Shown here: positions 54,328 through 64,000 of the stretch, piece by piece
Layout of the letters: each line of letters opens with the position of its first letter
Numbering within the stretch: position 1 is the stretch's first letter
Assembly (NCBI RefSeq): GCF_002875705.1
Contig: NZ_MCZZ01000109.1
Span: forward strand, 1-64,000
Length of the DNA: 64,000 nt
Source: Vibrio sp. 10N.261.45.E2
Lineage (GTDB): Bacteria; Pseudomonadota; Gammaproteobacteria; Enterobacterales; Vibrionaceae
Reading direction: 5' to 3'
Translations under genes and position numbers: made by a program
The notes under the pieces: generated by a model
Told to the model about the DNA's origin: nothing
Seen by the model: only the letters and a program-made list of their open reading frames with translations
Database searches by the model: none

Positions 54328-54906
54328 TTATTTTCCTAACGCTTCTTTGTAGTGCAAACGACAAACAGAAACGTATTTATCGTTACCACCAATAGCCACT
54401 TGGTCACCTTCGGCAATCGCCACACCGTGCTCGTCGGTACGAATTACCATGTTCGCTTTACGACCGCAGTGACAAATCGTTTTAAGCTCAACCAGTTTAT
54501 CTGCCCAAGATAGTAAGTAGCGGCTACCTTCAAATAGTTCACCCAAGAAGTCGGTACGTAGGCCGTAACACAACACAGGGATGTGTAGCTTATCAACCAC
54601 TTCTGTTAATTGGTAAACCTGCTCCTTCGAAAGAAACTGGCACTCATCGATCAAAACACAATGGCGCTTTTCTTCCTCATTGAGCTTTTTAATTGCATCA
54701 AACATGTTGGTGTCATTTTTAAAAAGTTGAGCTTCAGATTGCAGACCAATTCGTGAGCTCACTTTACCGATACCATATCGGTCGTCCAACGCAGCCGTAA
54801 AGATCACTGGCGTCATGCCACGCTCTTGGTAGTTGAATGAAGATTGAAGAAGCGTTGTTGATTTACCCGCATTCATTGCCGAGTAATAAAAATACATCTG
54901 AGCCAC
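54328..54906 (-). CDS. tdk: thymidine kinase
   Basis: A 192-residue cytoplasmic enzyme that phosphorylates thymidine in the nucleotide salvage pathway. Walker A is SAMNAGKST (residues 9-17), the Walker B-like motif is VLIDECQFL with the catalytic Glu, and the lasso region holds the zinc cysteines (CHCGRKA and CRLHY). Length is normal for the type II family. It is monocistronic; a hairpin between it and cysS ends the upstream transcript. Confidence 0.94.
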   Translation of the reverse strand: MAQMYFYYSAMNAGKSTTLLQSSFNYQERGMTPVIFTAALDDRYGIGKVSSRIGLQSEAQLFKNDTNMFDAIKKLNEEEKRHCVLIDECQFLSKEQVYQLTEVVDKLHIPVLCYGLRTDFLGELFEGSRYLLSWADKLVELKTICHCGRKANMVIRTDEHGVAIAEGDQVAIGGNDKYVSVCRLHYKEALGK

Positions 54907-54970
54907 AGAAATATTCCTGTTAATTAAAAGTTTAATATAGAAAAGGTGAAAATAGAGAATTTGTGCCAGA

Positions 54971-54997
54971 AAAAAGGGCTGAAAATCAGCCCTTTTT
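54971..54997. terminator. intrinsic terminator of cysS
   Basis: Perfect arms AAAAAGGGCTGA / TCAGCCCTTTTT with loop AAA, just after the cysS stop on the minus strand. Confidence 0.93.
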
Positions 54998-55004
54998 ATA
55001 AGAT

Positions 55005-56390
55005 TTACTTACGACGCCAAGTCGTGCCTTCTGGACCATCTTCCAGAATGATGCCCAGCTCGTTTAGCTTGTCACGTGCAAGGTCGGCGTTTGCCCAATC
55101 CTTTGAAGCACGAGAGTCGTTACGCAGTTTGATCAACGCTTCGATTTCAGCCACTTCGTCATCGTTACCTGCCGCATCACCTTGAAGGAAAGCTTCTGGC
55201 TCTTGATGAAGAATACCGATGATGTCTGCTAGTTCACGCATCAATGCACCAAGTCCGCTTGCTTTTTCGATGCTTTCAGGTTTGATACGGTTGATTTCAC
55301 GCGCCATTTCAAACAGTACTGAATAAGCTTCAGGCGTGTTGAAGTCATCGTTCATCGCTGTAGAGAATCGAGTCACGTACTCTTCGCCACCAGCAGGAGC
55401 AGCAGTTAAGTCTAGGCCACGAAGTGACGTGTATAGACGCTCTAGTGATGCACGAGCTTGGTTTAGGTTGTCTTCGCTGTAGTTCAGCTGGCTACGGTAG
55501 TGACCAGACATTAGGAAGTAACGCACCGTTTCAGCATCGTAATGTGCTAGCACGTCACGGATAGTGAAGAAGTTACCTAGCGACTTAGACATCTTCTCTT
55601 TGTCTACCATCACCATACCACTGTGCATCCAAGTATTTACATATTGAGTACCGTGCGCGCAGCAAGACTGTGCGATTTCATTCTCGTGGTGTGGGAACTG
55701 TAGATCTGAACCACCACCGTGGATATCGAAGTGGTTACCAAGAATAGACGAGTTCATCGCTGAACATTCGATGTGCCAACCTGGACGACCTGGACCCCAT
55801 GGTGATTCCCATGTCGGTTCACCTGGCTTAGACATCTTCCATAGAACGAAGTCTAATGGGCTGCGTTTTGCAGATTCAACATCAACGCGAGCACCGGCTT
55901 GAAGCTGGTCAAGGTCTTGCTTAGAAAGCTTGCCGTATTCGTCGAATTTCTTTACTTCAAACATCACGTCACCGTTGCTTGCTACGTATGCAAAGCCACG
56001 TTCAATCAGCTTTTCAACAAGTTCGATAATTTCAGTGATGAACTCCGTAGCACGAGGCTCAACGTCTGGACGCTTCATGTTCAACGCATCGAAGTCTGCG
56101 TGCATGTCACCGATTAGGCGTTCAGTCAGAGAGTCGCAAGACTCGCCATTTTCGTTGGCACGCTTAATGATTTTGTCGTCGATGTCTGTGATATTACGTA
56201 CAAACGTTAGGTCGTAACCTAAGTAACGTAAGTAACGAGTCACAACGTCGAAAGAAACGAACGTACGGCCATGACCAATATGACAGAGATCGTATATGGT
56301 TACCCCACAGACATACATGCCGACTTTGCCAGCTGTAATTGGTTTGAATTCCTCTTTCTGTCTTGTGAGCGTGTTATATATCTTCAGCAT
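55005..56390 (-). CDS. cysS: cysteinyl-tRNA synthetase
   Basis: A 461-residue class I aminoacyl-tRNA synthetase that charges tRNA-Cys. The HIGH motif appears as CHIGHGRTF near residue 35 and the KMSKS motif as [11 protein letters not shown] near residue 268. Zinc ligands Cys28, Cys209, His234 and Glu238 are represented in [15 protein letters not shown] and [10 protein letters not shown]. The C-terminal DALR-type helical domain ends [12 protein letters not shown]. Length is normal. It is divergent from ppiB. Confidence 0.96.
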   Translation of the reverse strand: MLKIYNTLTRQKEEFKPITAGKVGMYVCGVTIYDLCHIGHGRTFVSFDVVTRYLRYLGYDLTFVRNITDIDDKIIKRANENGESCDSLTERLIGDMHADFDALNMKRPDVEPRATEFITEIIELVEKLIERGFAYVASNGDVMFEVKKFDEYGKLSKQDLDQLQAGARVDVESAKRSPLDFVLWKMSKPGEPTWESPWGPGRPGWHIECSAMNSSILGNHFDIHGGGSDLQFPHHENEIAQSCCAHGTQYVNTWMHSGMVMVDKEKMSKSLGNFFTIRDVLAHYDAETVRYFLMSGHYRSQLNYSEDNLNQARASLERLYTSLRGLDLTAAPAGGEEYVTRFSTAMNDDFNTPEAYSVLFEMAREINRIKPESIEKASGLGALMRELADIIGILHQEPEAFLQGDAAGNDDEVAEIEALIKLRNDSRASKDWANADLARDKLNELGIILEDGPEGTTWRRK

Positions 56391-56579
56391 GATCTCTATC
56401 TATTTTATGGATTAATCAAAAATAAGCTCGCAGTATAACAAGTCATACCTTAATAGGTAATCCCCAAAAGCAGGAATTACCTCAAACACCCGAGTAAGTT
56501 AATGATTTGGTGATTTGAAAGTCCGCCAACATGCGCTAGAATTCGAACTTCATATTAAAAAGACAGTAAGGTAACAATC

Positions 56580-57074
56580 ATGATCATCCTTCACACAAAT
56601 TTTGGTGACATCAAAGTTCAACTTAACGAAGAAAAAGCACCAGAAACAAGCGCAAACTTTCTACAGTATTGCCGTGACGGTTTCTACGACAACACACTAT
56701 TCCACCGTGTTATCGATGGTTTCATGATTCAAGGCGGCGGCATGACTTCTGGCCTTAAAGAAAAAGCGACTCGTGCAACGATCAAGAACGAAGCAAACAA
56801 CGGTCTTGCGAACAAAGTTGGTACGCTAGCAATGGCTCGTACTATGGAACCGCATTCAGCGAGCTCTCAGTTCTTCATCAACGTTAACGACAACTCTTTC
56901 CTAAACTTCCGTAGCGAGAGCCTAGACGGTTGGGGCTACTGTGTATTCGCAGAAGTTGTTGAAGGCATGGACATCGTAAACAAGATTAAAGGTGTTAGCA
57001 CTGGTTCTATGGGTATGCACCAAGATGTACCTCTAGAAGAAGTGATCATCACTGGTACTACAATCGAAGCTTAA
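56580..57074 (+). CDS. ppiB: peptidyl-prolyl cis-trans isomerase B (cyclophilin)
   Basis: A 164-residue cytoplasmic cyclophilin that catalyses proline isomerisation in folding proteins. The active site [30 protein letters not shown] and [19 protein letters not shown] are all intact. It has no signal peptide, so it is PpiB rather than periplasmic PpiA. It starts at the ATG at 56580 after AAGGTAA. It lies 88 bases before lpxH, with an intrinsic terminator in between. Confidence 0.95.
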   Translation: MIILHTNFGDIKVQLNEEKAPETSANFLQYCRDGFYDNTLFHRVIDGFMIQGGGMTSGLKEKATRATIKNEANNGLANKVGTLAMARTMEPHSASSQFFINVNDNSFLNFRSESLDGWGYCVFAEVVEGMDIVNKIKGVSTGSMGMHQDVPLEEVIITGTTIEA

Positions 57075-57131
57075 TTACTTGCTTGCTTTCGATTAGTATT
57101 AATAATTGATGAGCCGATAAAATCAGGATAT

Positions 57132-57156
57132 AGGGAGCGAATCGCTCCCTTTTTTT
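57132..57156 (+). terminator. intrinsic terminator between ppiB and lpxH
   Basis: Arms AGGGAGCGA / TCGCTCCCT followed by seven T. It ends only six bases before the lpxH start, so read-through transcription or a promoter within or before it must supply lpxH. Confidence 0.85.
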
Positions 57157-57162
57157 AGACCT

Positions 57163-57897
57163 ATGAAAACATATTTTATATCAGACCTACATCTTGCTCC
57201 GTCACGACAAGACATTACAGACTGCTTCTTAACCTTTATGAAGAAGGAAGCTGTCGAAGCAGATGCACTTTACGTGTTAGGCGATCTTTTTGAATTCTGG
57301 ATTGGCGACGACGATAAAAGTGACTTTGCGACATCTATCCGCCAAGCGTTTATCGACTTGGTAAAAAGCGGTGTACCGTGTTACTTCACACAAGGTAATC
57401 GTGACTTTTTGGTCGGTAAAAGATTTGCTAAGCAGACTGGCGTTCAACTTTTAGACGAAGTGACAACTATCGATATCTACGGTCAAAAAGCGGTGGTGTT
57501 GCATGGTGATACGTTGTGTACTGAAGATGTAAAGTATCTCGCCTTCCGAGAAAAAGTTCATCAGCCATGGTTACAATGGGTCTTCAACCGAATTCCATTT
57601 TTCATCAAGAAGAAAATTGTCTCGAAGGTTCAATCTGACATAAAAGATGACAAGCAAACCAAATCTCTCGACATCATGGATGTGACACAACAAGAAGTCG
57701 AAGATGTGATGGAACGGAACAATGTGAACCTGATGATCCACGGCCACACTCACCGTCCCGACATCCACACGTTCACTGCCAATAATTGCAGTAAAACCCG
57801 TATCGTACTTGGCGATTGGTATACTCAAGGCTCAGTTTTGGTGTTCACTCCGCAAAGTTTTGAACTACAGAATCGAGAGTTTAGCAATAGCTTTTAA
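57163..57897 (+). CDS. lpxH: UDP-2,3-diacylglucosamine diphosphatase LpxH
   Basis: A 244-residue peripheral membrane calcineurin-like phosphoesterase that hydrolyses UDP-2,3-diacylglucosamine to lipid X and UMP, a step in lipid A synthesis. Metal-binding motifs are FISDLHL (residues 5-11), [20 protein letters not shown] and a late IHGHTHRP. The full set fits LpxH. The start at 57163 comes immediately after the ppiB terminator; no strong ribosome site is visible besides T-rich sequence. Gene order ppiB-lpxH downstream of cysS is standard in gamma-proteobacteria. Confidence 0.94.
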   Translation: MKTYFISDLHLAPSRQDITDCFLTFMKKEAVEADALYVLGDLFEFWIGDDDKSDFATSIRQAFIDLVKSGVPCYFTQGNRDFLVGKRFAKQTGVQLLDEVTTIDIYGQKAVVLHGDTLCTEDVKYLAFREKVHQPWLQWVFNRIPFFIKKKIVSKVQSDIKDDKQTKSLDIMDVTQQEVEDVMERNNVNLMIHGHTHRPDIHTFTANNCSKTRIVLGDWYTQGSVLVFTPQSFELQNREFSNSF

Positions 57898-58020
57898 CAT
57901 CACTCTTAAACTTTCACTTTGATTATTATTGTCGGTCAGACTTTCTTTGAAAGTGTATGGTAATTTCTAGTGAATTAGCTATTATCTCTCTACCAGAAAT
58001 AAACCGAACACAGTACCAAG

Positions 58021-59238
58021 TTGAAATATTCATACGTAGCGCGTCAACCAATACTCGACACAGGCAAGAAAACCATAGGTTACGAGTTGCTATTCAGGGA
58101 TGGTCCTAAGAACACTTTCCCTGAAGTAGAGCCGGAGCTCGCTACTAGCCGTTTGCTTTCCGACCACTTCTTATCGACCCACTATAATACGTTGGGTGAT
58201 AAGCTTGGGTTCGTGAACTTCCCATATGCAAGCCTAATCAACTTAGTCCCTACTCTGTTCCCCAAAGAAAGCCTCGTTGTAGAGGTTCTTGAAGACTGCG
58301 AACCAACAGACGAATTACTTGAAGCAATCAAAGCTATCTTTGACGCGGGTTATACCATCGCGTTAGACGACTTTGTACCAAGTAAAGCTTGGAAGCGCTT
58401 CTTACCCTACATTTCGATTATCAAGTTTGATATCCGTTTGACCCCCATTGTCAAAGCAGCGATGTTTATGAACTCTCTCAAAGGGTTAGATATCAAGTTT
58501 CTTGCTGAAAAAGTAGAAACATACGAAGAATACCAAGAAGCAAAAAAAGCAGGCTTCACCTACTTTCAAGGTTATTTCTTTAGCAAACCAGAGATGATCC
58601 AAACGCGTGCACTTAATCCTGCATTTCTGACAACTGTTCAGCTGTTAAAAGAGATAGCACACGACCCTATCGACTTTGGTGAAGTAGAGCGCTTAATCAC
58701 ACTTGATGTCACCATGTCGTATAAGCTACTCACCTATGTAAACTCGGCAGGCGGTTCACCAACAACGATCCGTTCATTCCGCCAAGCGCTTATTTACCTT
58801 GGTGAACAAAAGCTGCGTAAATTCGTTTCACTGGTGGCTATCGCCTCTGCGAAAGAAGATAAGCCGGATTCACTCTATGGTTTAGCGGTAATACGTGCGC
58901 GCCAGTGTGAGCTCTTGGTCGAGAAGATGAATGTTAAGGTGGAGCCAGGACAAGCCTTTTTAACCGGTATGTTCTCTCTATTGGATTCACTCTTTGACCA
59001 ACCATTAAAACAAGTACTTGATTCAGTGCCAATCGATGTGGAGATCAAGCAAGCTCTAATTCAACGTAAAGGTGTGTTAGGTGCGGTATTAGCAATGGTC
59101 GTTGCTTATGAACAAGCTCGTTGGGATGAAGCGACTCGTATACGCCAGCTTCTCAAACTGAGTGAAGCTCAACTTGGTCAGGCTTATGATGAAGCGACCA
59201 CTTGGGCTCAAGAGCTATTGTCTCCAGCCCTGAAATAG
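58021..59238 (+). CDS. EAL-like/HDOD signalling protein, YuxH-like
   Basis: A 405-residue cytoplasmic protein with an N-terminal EAL-derived domain (residues about 1-195) and a C-terminal HDOD domain (about 200-390). The EAL motif is degenerate (YELLFRD in place of EALLR), and the metal-binding Asp pair reads ALDDFVPS, so c-di-GMP phosphodiesterase activity is doubtful. The protein probably acts as a sensor or scaffold in motility or biofilm signalling, as for the YuxH-like family. The start is a TTG at 58021 with a weak ribosome site. Confidence 0.82.
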   Translation: MKYSYVARQPILDTGKKTIGYELLFRDGPKNTFPEVEPELATSRLLSDHFLSTHYNTLGDKLGFVNFPYASLINLVPTLFPKESLVVEVLEDCEPTDELLEAIKAIFDAGYTIALDDFVPSKAWKRFLPYISIIKFDIRLTPIVKAAMFMNSLKGLDIKFLAEKVETYEEYQEAKKAGFTYFQGYFFSKPEMIQTRALNPAFLTTVQLLKEIAHDPIDFGEVERLITLDVTMSYKLLTYVNSAGGSPTTIRSFRQALIYLGEQKLRKFVSLVAIASAKEDKPDSLYGLAVIRARQCELLVEKMNVKVEPGQAFLTGMFSLLDSLFDQPLKQVLDSVPIDVEIKQALIQRKGVLGAVLAMVVAYEQARWDEATRIRQLLKLSEAQLGQAYDEATTWAQELLSPALK

Positions 59239-59365
59239 TGAACTTCGCACTATCACTAAAATCACTTCTATAGAAACTACGCTTTGGTGAGCGATTGTTT
59301 CTTGGTAAACTCCATCGCATTCATTTATGGCCTCTTAATAGAGGCCATTTTTACAGGATCTGACT

Positions 59366-59878
59366 ATGTCTTTATGCCCATGCGGTAGCAACAATACTTA
59401 CCAACAGTGCTGTGAATCAGCGCACCTTAACCACAGTGCAGTTGAAACGCCTGAACAATTAATGCGCTCTCGTTATTCAGCGCACGTGTTGGGTTTGGTT
59501 GACTATGTTGTTGCAACTTACCACCCAATCTGCAATGCAGAAGCACAAAGAGAAGGTATTGCTGAATCTATCGGAAGTGATTGGGCAGGCCTAGAAGTCA
59601 TTGATACAGCGGCAGGCTCGCACCAAGACGAAGGTTTTGTTGAGTTTAAAGCGTACTTCAATGAAGACGGTTCACAGTACTGCATGCAAGAGCGCTCGCG
59701 CTTTATACGTGAGGAGGGTCTTTGGTACTACATTGATGGCACCTTCCCTGAGCAAGAAGAAGCGCCACACCCAGAGGTCGATCCTCGCCTAAATCAAACC
59801 GTAGAAAGCTTCAAGATCGGACGTAATGACCCATGTATTTGTGGCAGCGGAAAGAAGTATAAGAAGTGCTGCGGGTAA
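59366..59878 (+). CDS. YchJ-family protein with two SEC-C motifs
   Basis: A 170-residue soluble protein. It has a zinc-binding SEC-C motif at each end: [13 protein letters not shown] at the start and [13 protein letters not shown] at the end. Between them is the YchJ middle domain ([22 protein letters not shown]...FVEFKAYF). Such proteins may interact with nascent chains or RNA, but no biochemical role is proven. The ATG at 59366 follows AGGATC. It is close in length to E. coli YchJ. Confidence 0.88.
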   Translation: MSLCPCGSNNTYQQCCESAHLNHSAVETPEQLMRSRYSAHVLGLVDYVVATYHPICNAEAQREGIAESIGSDWAGLEVIDTAAGSHQDEGFVEFKAYFNEDGSQYCMQERSRFIREEGLWYYIDGTFPEQEEAPHPEVDPRLNQTVESFKIGRNDPCICGSGKKYKKCCG

Positions 59879-59910
59879 CTCGTGCATTTGGGAAGTCAGA
59901 TTAAGGGAAT

Positions 59911-59945
59911 AGATTCCTGATGTCGCTAAGGCTCCTCGGAATGAC
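59911..59945. repeat. REP-like dispersed element candidate
   Basis: AGATTCCTGATGTCGCTAAG is followed by GCTCCTCGGAATGAC. The ends ATTCC and GGAAT pair, giving a small imperfect hairpin. Short intergenic hairpins of this kind are often repeated in bacterial genomes. Directly after it the 7-base unit TTAGAGG repeats twice (from about 59952). Only one copy is seen here, so the assignment is tentative. Confidence 0.35.
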
Positions 59946-60022
59946 GAAGAATTAGAGGTTAGAGGTTAGAAAAGTAACACAGGGACTCAGAAATCTTGAT
60001 ACTTTGAGACACTGAAAACTAA

Positions 60023-60056
60023 AAAGCCTCGTAAACATACTTGTTTTCGGGGCTTT
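60023..60056 (-). terminator. intrinsic terminator of the histidine operon
   Basis: On the minus strand AAAGCCCCG / CGAGGCTTT (one mismatch) is followed by a T-run, about 40 bases after the hisIE stop. Confidence 0.7.
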
Positions 60057-60094
60057 ATCTATCTTTTGCGTAGTTCGATAAACCTAAAGAGAGC

Positions 60095-60741
60095 TTACTT
60101 ATGGCGCTCTTTTAATTTGTTTACCACATCGTTCATCGATAAGCCTTGGTCTTGAAGAAGAACCATCAAGTGGTAAATCAAATCTGCAGATTCACACACT
60201 AGCTCCACCTTATCGCCCGACGTCGCCGCAAGCGCGACTTCAACGCCTTCTTCGCCCACTTTTTGCGAAATACGCTTGGTGCCACGGGCATATAGACTGG
60301 CAGTATAAGAAGACTCAGGGTCTGCGTCCTTGCGGGCAGCCAGTAGCTGCTCAAGCTGATGAAGCCACACCATCTGAGACTCTTCTTGCTTGTCTCCATC
60401 CCAACATGTTGTTGTACCTGTGTGGCACGTTGGGCCAATGGGATTAACCTTAACCAGCAAGGTGTCGTTGTCACAGTCCAAGGCAATATTTTGTAGCTGT
60501 AATACGTTGCCTGACGTTTCACCTTTCGTCCAAAGGCGCTCTTTGGTGCGAGAGAAAAACGTCACATTGCCTGTTTCAGCGGTTTTCTCAAGTGCTGCAG
60601 GGTTCATGTATCCCATCATTAACACTTGGCTCGATTGGTAATCTTGAACGATAGCTGGCACTAAACCGTCTACTTTTTCCCAGTTAATACGCTCTGACAA
60701 TGCGCCTACTTCTGTTCTTGATAAGCTTGCGGTTTCAAAGC

Positions 60742-60745
<4 letters not shown>
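60095..60745 (-). CDS. hisI: bifunctional phosphoribosyl-AMP cyclohydrolase / phosphoribosyl-ATP pyrophosphatase
   Basis: A 216-residue two-domain enzyme for steps 2 and 3 of histidine synthesis. The N-terminal cyclohydrolase domain has the Zn/Mg residues in [10 protein letters not shown] and the [12 protein letters not shown] cysteines. The C-terminal pyrophosphatase domain (about residues 120-216) shows [17 protein letters not shown] and [11 protein letters not shown]. It is the last gene of the operon, overlapping hisF by four bases, and precedes the operon terminator. Confidence 0.95.
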
Positions 60746-62234
<1,489 letters not shown>

Positions 62235-62277
62235 TTACATTCCTTATATGGCAACGTTAGCCGCTGCCTAATCCTTA

Positions 62278-62892
62278 TTACAATTCCAAGAAGTTCTGAA
62301 TCAGCTTAGAGCCAGCTTTCGAAGAACGCTCTGGGTGGAACTGAACACCATAATAATTGCCACTTTGAACCGCCGCAGTGAACGGATTACCGTAATCACA
62401 TTGTGCGATTGTGTAGTCACCCACTGGCATTGCAAAGCTATGAACAAAGTAGAAGTATTCTCCTTCTTCAATGTCTTTAAACAGAGGGTGATTAGGTGTT
62501 GCCGTTACAGTGTTCCAACCCATGTGTGGTAATGGCAAGTCGCCCGTATCAAGTAAGCGAACTTCACCATCACACAAACCTAGACATTCAACTAACTCAT
62601 CAGCCTTTTGGCCTTTCTCTTGAGACAGTTTGCCTAACAGCTGCATACCTAGACAGATACCAAGCAGAGGCTTCTCTACTTGCTTCACAAGGGTAACAAG
62701 GTCACGCTCTTGTAGGTTCTTCATTGCCTCACTTGCTGTACCTACACCAGGTAGGAACAACTTGTCGGCAGCAAGAACAACTTCTGGTTCTTTTGAAATT
62801 TCAACTGCGTAGCCCAAACGTTCAATCGCAAACTTCACTGAAGAAACGTTGGCACAACCAGTATCAATAATGACGACTTTTTGATCTTTCAT
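62278..62892 (-). CDS. hisH: imidazole glycerol phosphate synthase glutamine amidotransferase HisH
   Basis: A 204-residue class I glutamine amidotransferase that supplies ammonia to HisF. The nucleophile is the Cys of GICLGMQLL and the His-Glu pair lies in [12 protein letters not shown]. The oxyanion strand PGVG is present. The open frame extends upstream to 63033 into hisB, but the ATG at 62892 follows AAGGA and begins the family-typical [23 protein letters not shown]. It is 25 bases after hisB. Confidence 0.95.
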   Translation of the reverse strand: MKDQKVVIIDTGCANVSSVKFAIERLGYAVEISKEPEVVLAADKLFLPGVGTASEAMKNLQERDLVTLVKQVEKPLLGICLGMQLLGKLSQEKGQKADELVECLGLCDGEVRLLDTGDLPLPHMGWNTVTATPNHPLFKDIEEGEYFYFVHSFAMPVGDYTIAQCDYGNPFTAAVQSGNYYGVQFHPERSSKAGSKLIQNFLEL

Positions 62893-62917
62893 TGTTTTTT
62901 CCTTGCTAACGTTAGCC

Positions 62918-64000
62918 TTACAGGACGCCTTTGCTACTTGGTAACTCGTTACCTTCAACTTTGATTGCTTGGCGAAGAGTGCGACCAAACGCTTTGAACA
63001 GGCTCTCAATGATGTGGTGATCATTATTACCATCAGAAGAAAGGTGCAGCGTACAAGCCAATGTATCGGTCAGAGAACGGAAGAAGTGAACCACCATCTC
63101 TGTTGAAAGATCACCCACTTGTTCACGGCTGAACTTAGCATCGAATTTCAGGTATGGGCGACCAGAAAGGTCTAGCGCACACTGAGCCAAACACTCATCC
63201 ATAGGTAAACTGAAACCAAAGCGCCCAATGCCACGTTTGTCGCCTAGCGCATCTTTCAGAGCTTGGCCTAACGCAAGTGCTGTATCTTCTACTGTGTGGT
63301 GATCATCAATGTGCAAATCACCCTTCACAGTCAAGTTCATTTGGAAACCGCCGTGTGTTGCGATTTGATCAAGCATGTGGTCGAAGAAACCCATGCCAGT
63401 ATCGATCTTGTTACCACCGGTTTCATCAAGGTTTACCGCCACCTTAATGTCGGTTTCCTTAGTCGTACGAACCACTTCAGCAACGCGAGCGTTAACCGTC
63501 AGATCTTTAACGATTTGTGGCCAGTTCAATGTGCCTTCAGTTTCCGCATCCGGCCCGTATTGAATACCACGGATAGCCATGTTCTCTGCAAGTTGAAGAT
63601 CCGTCATTCGGTCGCCAATCACAACCGAGTGTTGGAAGTCGACTTTGCCGCCTTGTAGATACTCTTTAACCATACCCAGTTTTGGCTTACGGCAAGAGCA
63701 GTTGTCTTCGTCAAAGTGAGGGCAAATAAGCACGTCATCAAACTTAACGCCTTGAGATTCGAAGAACTCCATCATCATGTTGTGTGGCGCATCGAAATCT
63801 TCTTGTGGGTAGCTATCGGTACCTAGGCCATCTTGGTTAGTGACCATCACTAAGCGATAGCCAGCATCTTGTAATGCAAGCAGGCTAGGAATCACTAACG
63901 GTTCGAATTTTAGCTTGTCTAAACGGTCTACTTGAAAGTCAACTGGCGGCTCAACAATTAAGGTGCCGTCGCGGTCTATAAAAAGTATTTTCTGTTGTTT
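62918..64000 (-). CDS. hisB: bifunctional histidinol-phosphatase / IGP dehydratase HisB, truncated by the window edge
   Basis: The start lies beyond position 64000; about 360 C-terminal residues are visible. The N-terminal HAD phosphatase domain shows LFIDRDGTL and the zinc-binding [19 protein letters not shown] loop. The C-terminal imidazoleglycerol-phosphate dehydratase domain shows [38 protein letters not shown] and the late DNHHIIES-like segment ([16 protein letters not shown]). It performs steps 6 and 8 of the pathway. It precedes hisH in the operon. The reading frame continues to the edge without interruption, so no truncation of the gene itself is implied. Confidence 0.95.
   Translation of the reverse strand, partial: KQQKILFIDRDGTLIVEPPVDFQVDRLDKLKFEPLVIPSLLALQDAGYRLVMVTNQDGLGTDSYPQEDFDAPHNMMMEFFESQGVKFDDVLICPHFDEDNCSCRKPKLGMVKEYLQGGKVDFQHSVVIGDRMTDLQLAENMAIRGIQYGPDAETEGTLNWPQIVKDLTVNARVAEVVRTTKETDIKVAVNLDETGGNKIDTGMGFFDHMLDQIATHGGFQMNLTVKGDLHIDDHHTVEDTALALGQALKDALGDKRGIGRFGFSLPMDECLAQCALDLSGRPYLKFDAKFSREQVGDLSTEMVVHFFRSLTDTLACTLHLSSDGNNDHHIIESLFKAFGRTLRQAIKVEGNELPSSKGVL

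Overview
The window is an ordinary stretch of Vibrio chromosome 1, most likely from the Splendidus clade. This is judged from moderate GC, two complete TMAO-reductase operons, and the order two-adaptor RND pump / psp / sap / tor, which resembles the V. cholerae VC1673-VC1694 neighbourhood. The species call is inference. No rRNA, tRNA, CRISPR array, prophage, integron or insertion sequence was seen. Almost every gene has a recognisable family, so most of what is new lies in the intergenic signals and in a few poorly characterised gene sets.

Layout. 1-7.3 kb: a HAD sugar phosphatase, a small Trp-rich protein, the torYZ TMAO respiratory operon (minus strand), a NifW-like protein, an M14 carboxypeptidase and a PilZ protein. 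7.5-11.8 kb: LysE exporter, DEAD-box helicase and several small conserved proteins, including a 55-residue gene. 12.1-16.2 kb: a ynjBCD-type ABC importer translationally linked to a CDP-alcohol phosphatidyltransferase (ynjF). 16.2-26.7 kb: RNA methyltransferase and pseudouridine synthase, a chemoreceptor, a sodium-coupled NSS transporter with a TyrR-like operator, cardiolipin synthase, cystathionine beta-lyase, a ToxR-like membrane regulator with a small exported partner, and Tag. 26.7-32 kb: a two-adaptor RND pump. 32-40.9 kb: pspABC facing pspF, then sapABCDF and a DUF2927 protein.

41-50.8 kb: a manganese-dependent pyrophosphatase faces a putative heavy-metal transporter across a perfect 7-1-7 Fur palindrome. 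The torECA operon, an orphan fetB permease and focA with a perfect FNR box follow. Between fetB and focA lies a non-coding segment with an inverted pair of consensus DnaA boxes, a third near-consensus box and six GATC sites. 50.8-60 kb: coiled-coil lipoprotein, small conserved genes, tdk, cysS, ppiB, lpxH, an EAL-like/HDOD signalling protein and a YchJ-type SEC-C protein. 60-64 kb: the end of the histidine operon (hisB truncated by the window edge, then hisH, hisA, hisF, hisIE).

How it works together: much of the window serves anaerobic respiration and fermentation (torYZ, torECA, focA under FNR) and envelope homeostasis (psp, sap, RND pump, cls, lpxH, ToxR-like pair). Metal balance (Fur-box transporter, Mn-pyrophosphatase, FetB) is a third theme. 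Strongest leads for new biology are the DnaA/GATC segment near 49.3 kb, the ToxR-like co-component pair near 25 kb, the ynjBCD-ynjF unit and the Fur-box transporter near 42.6 kb.
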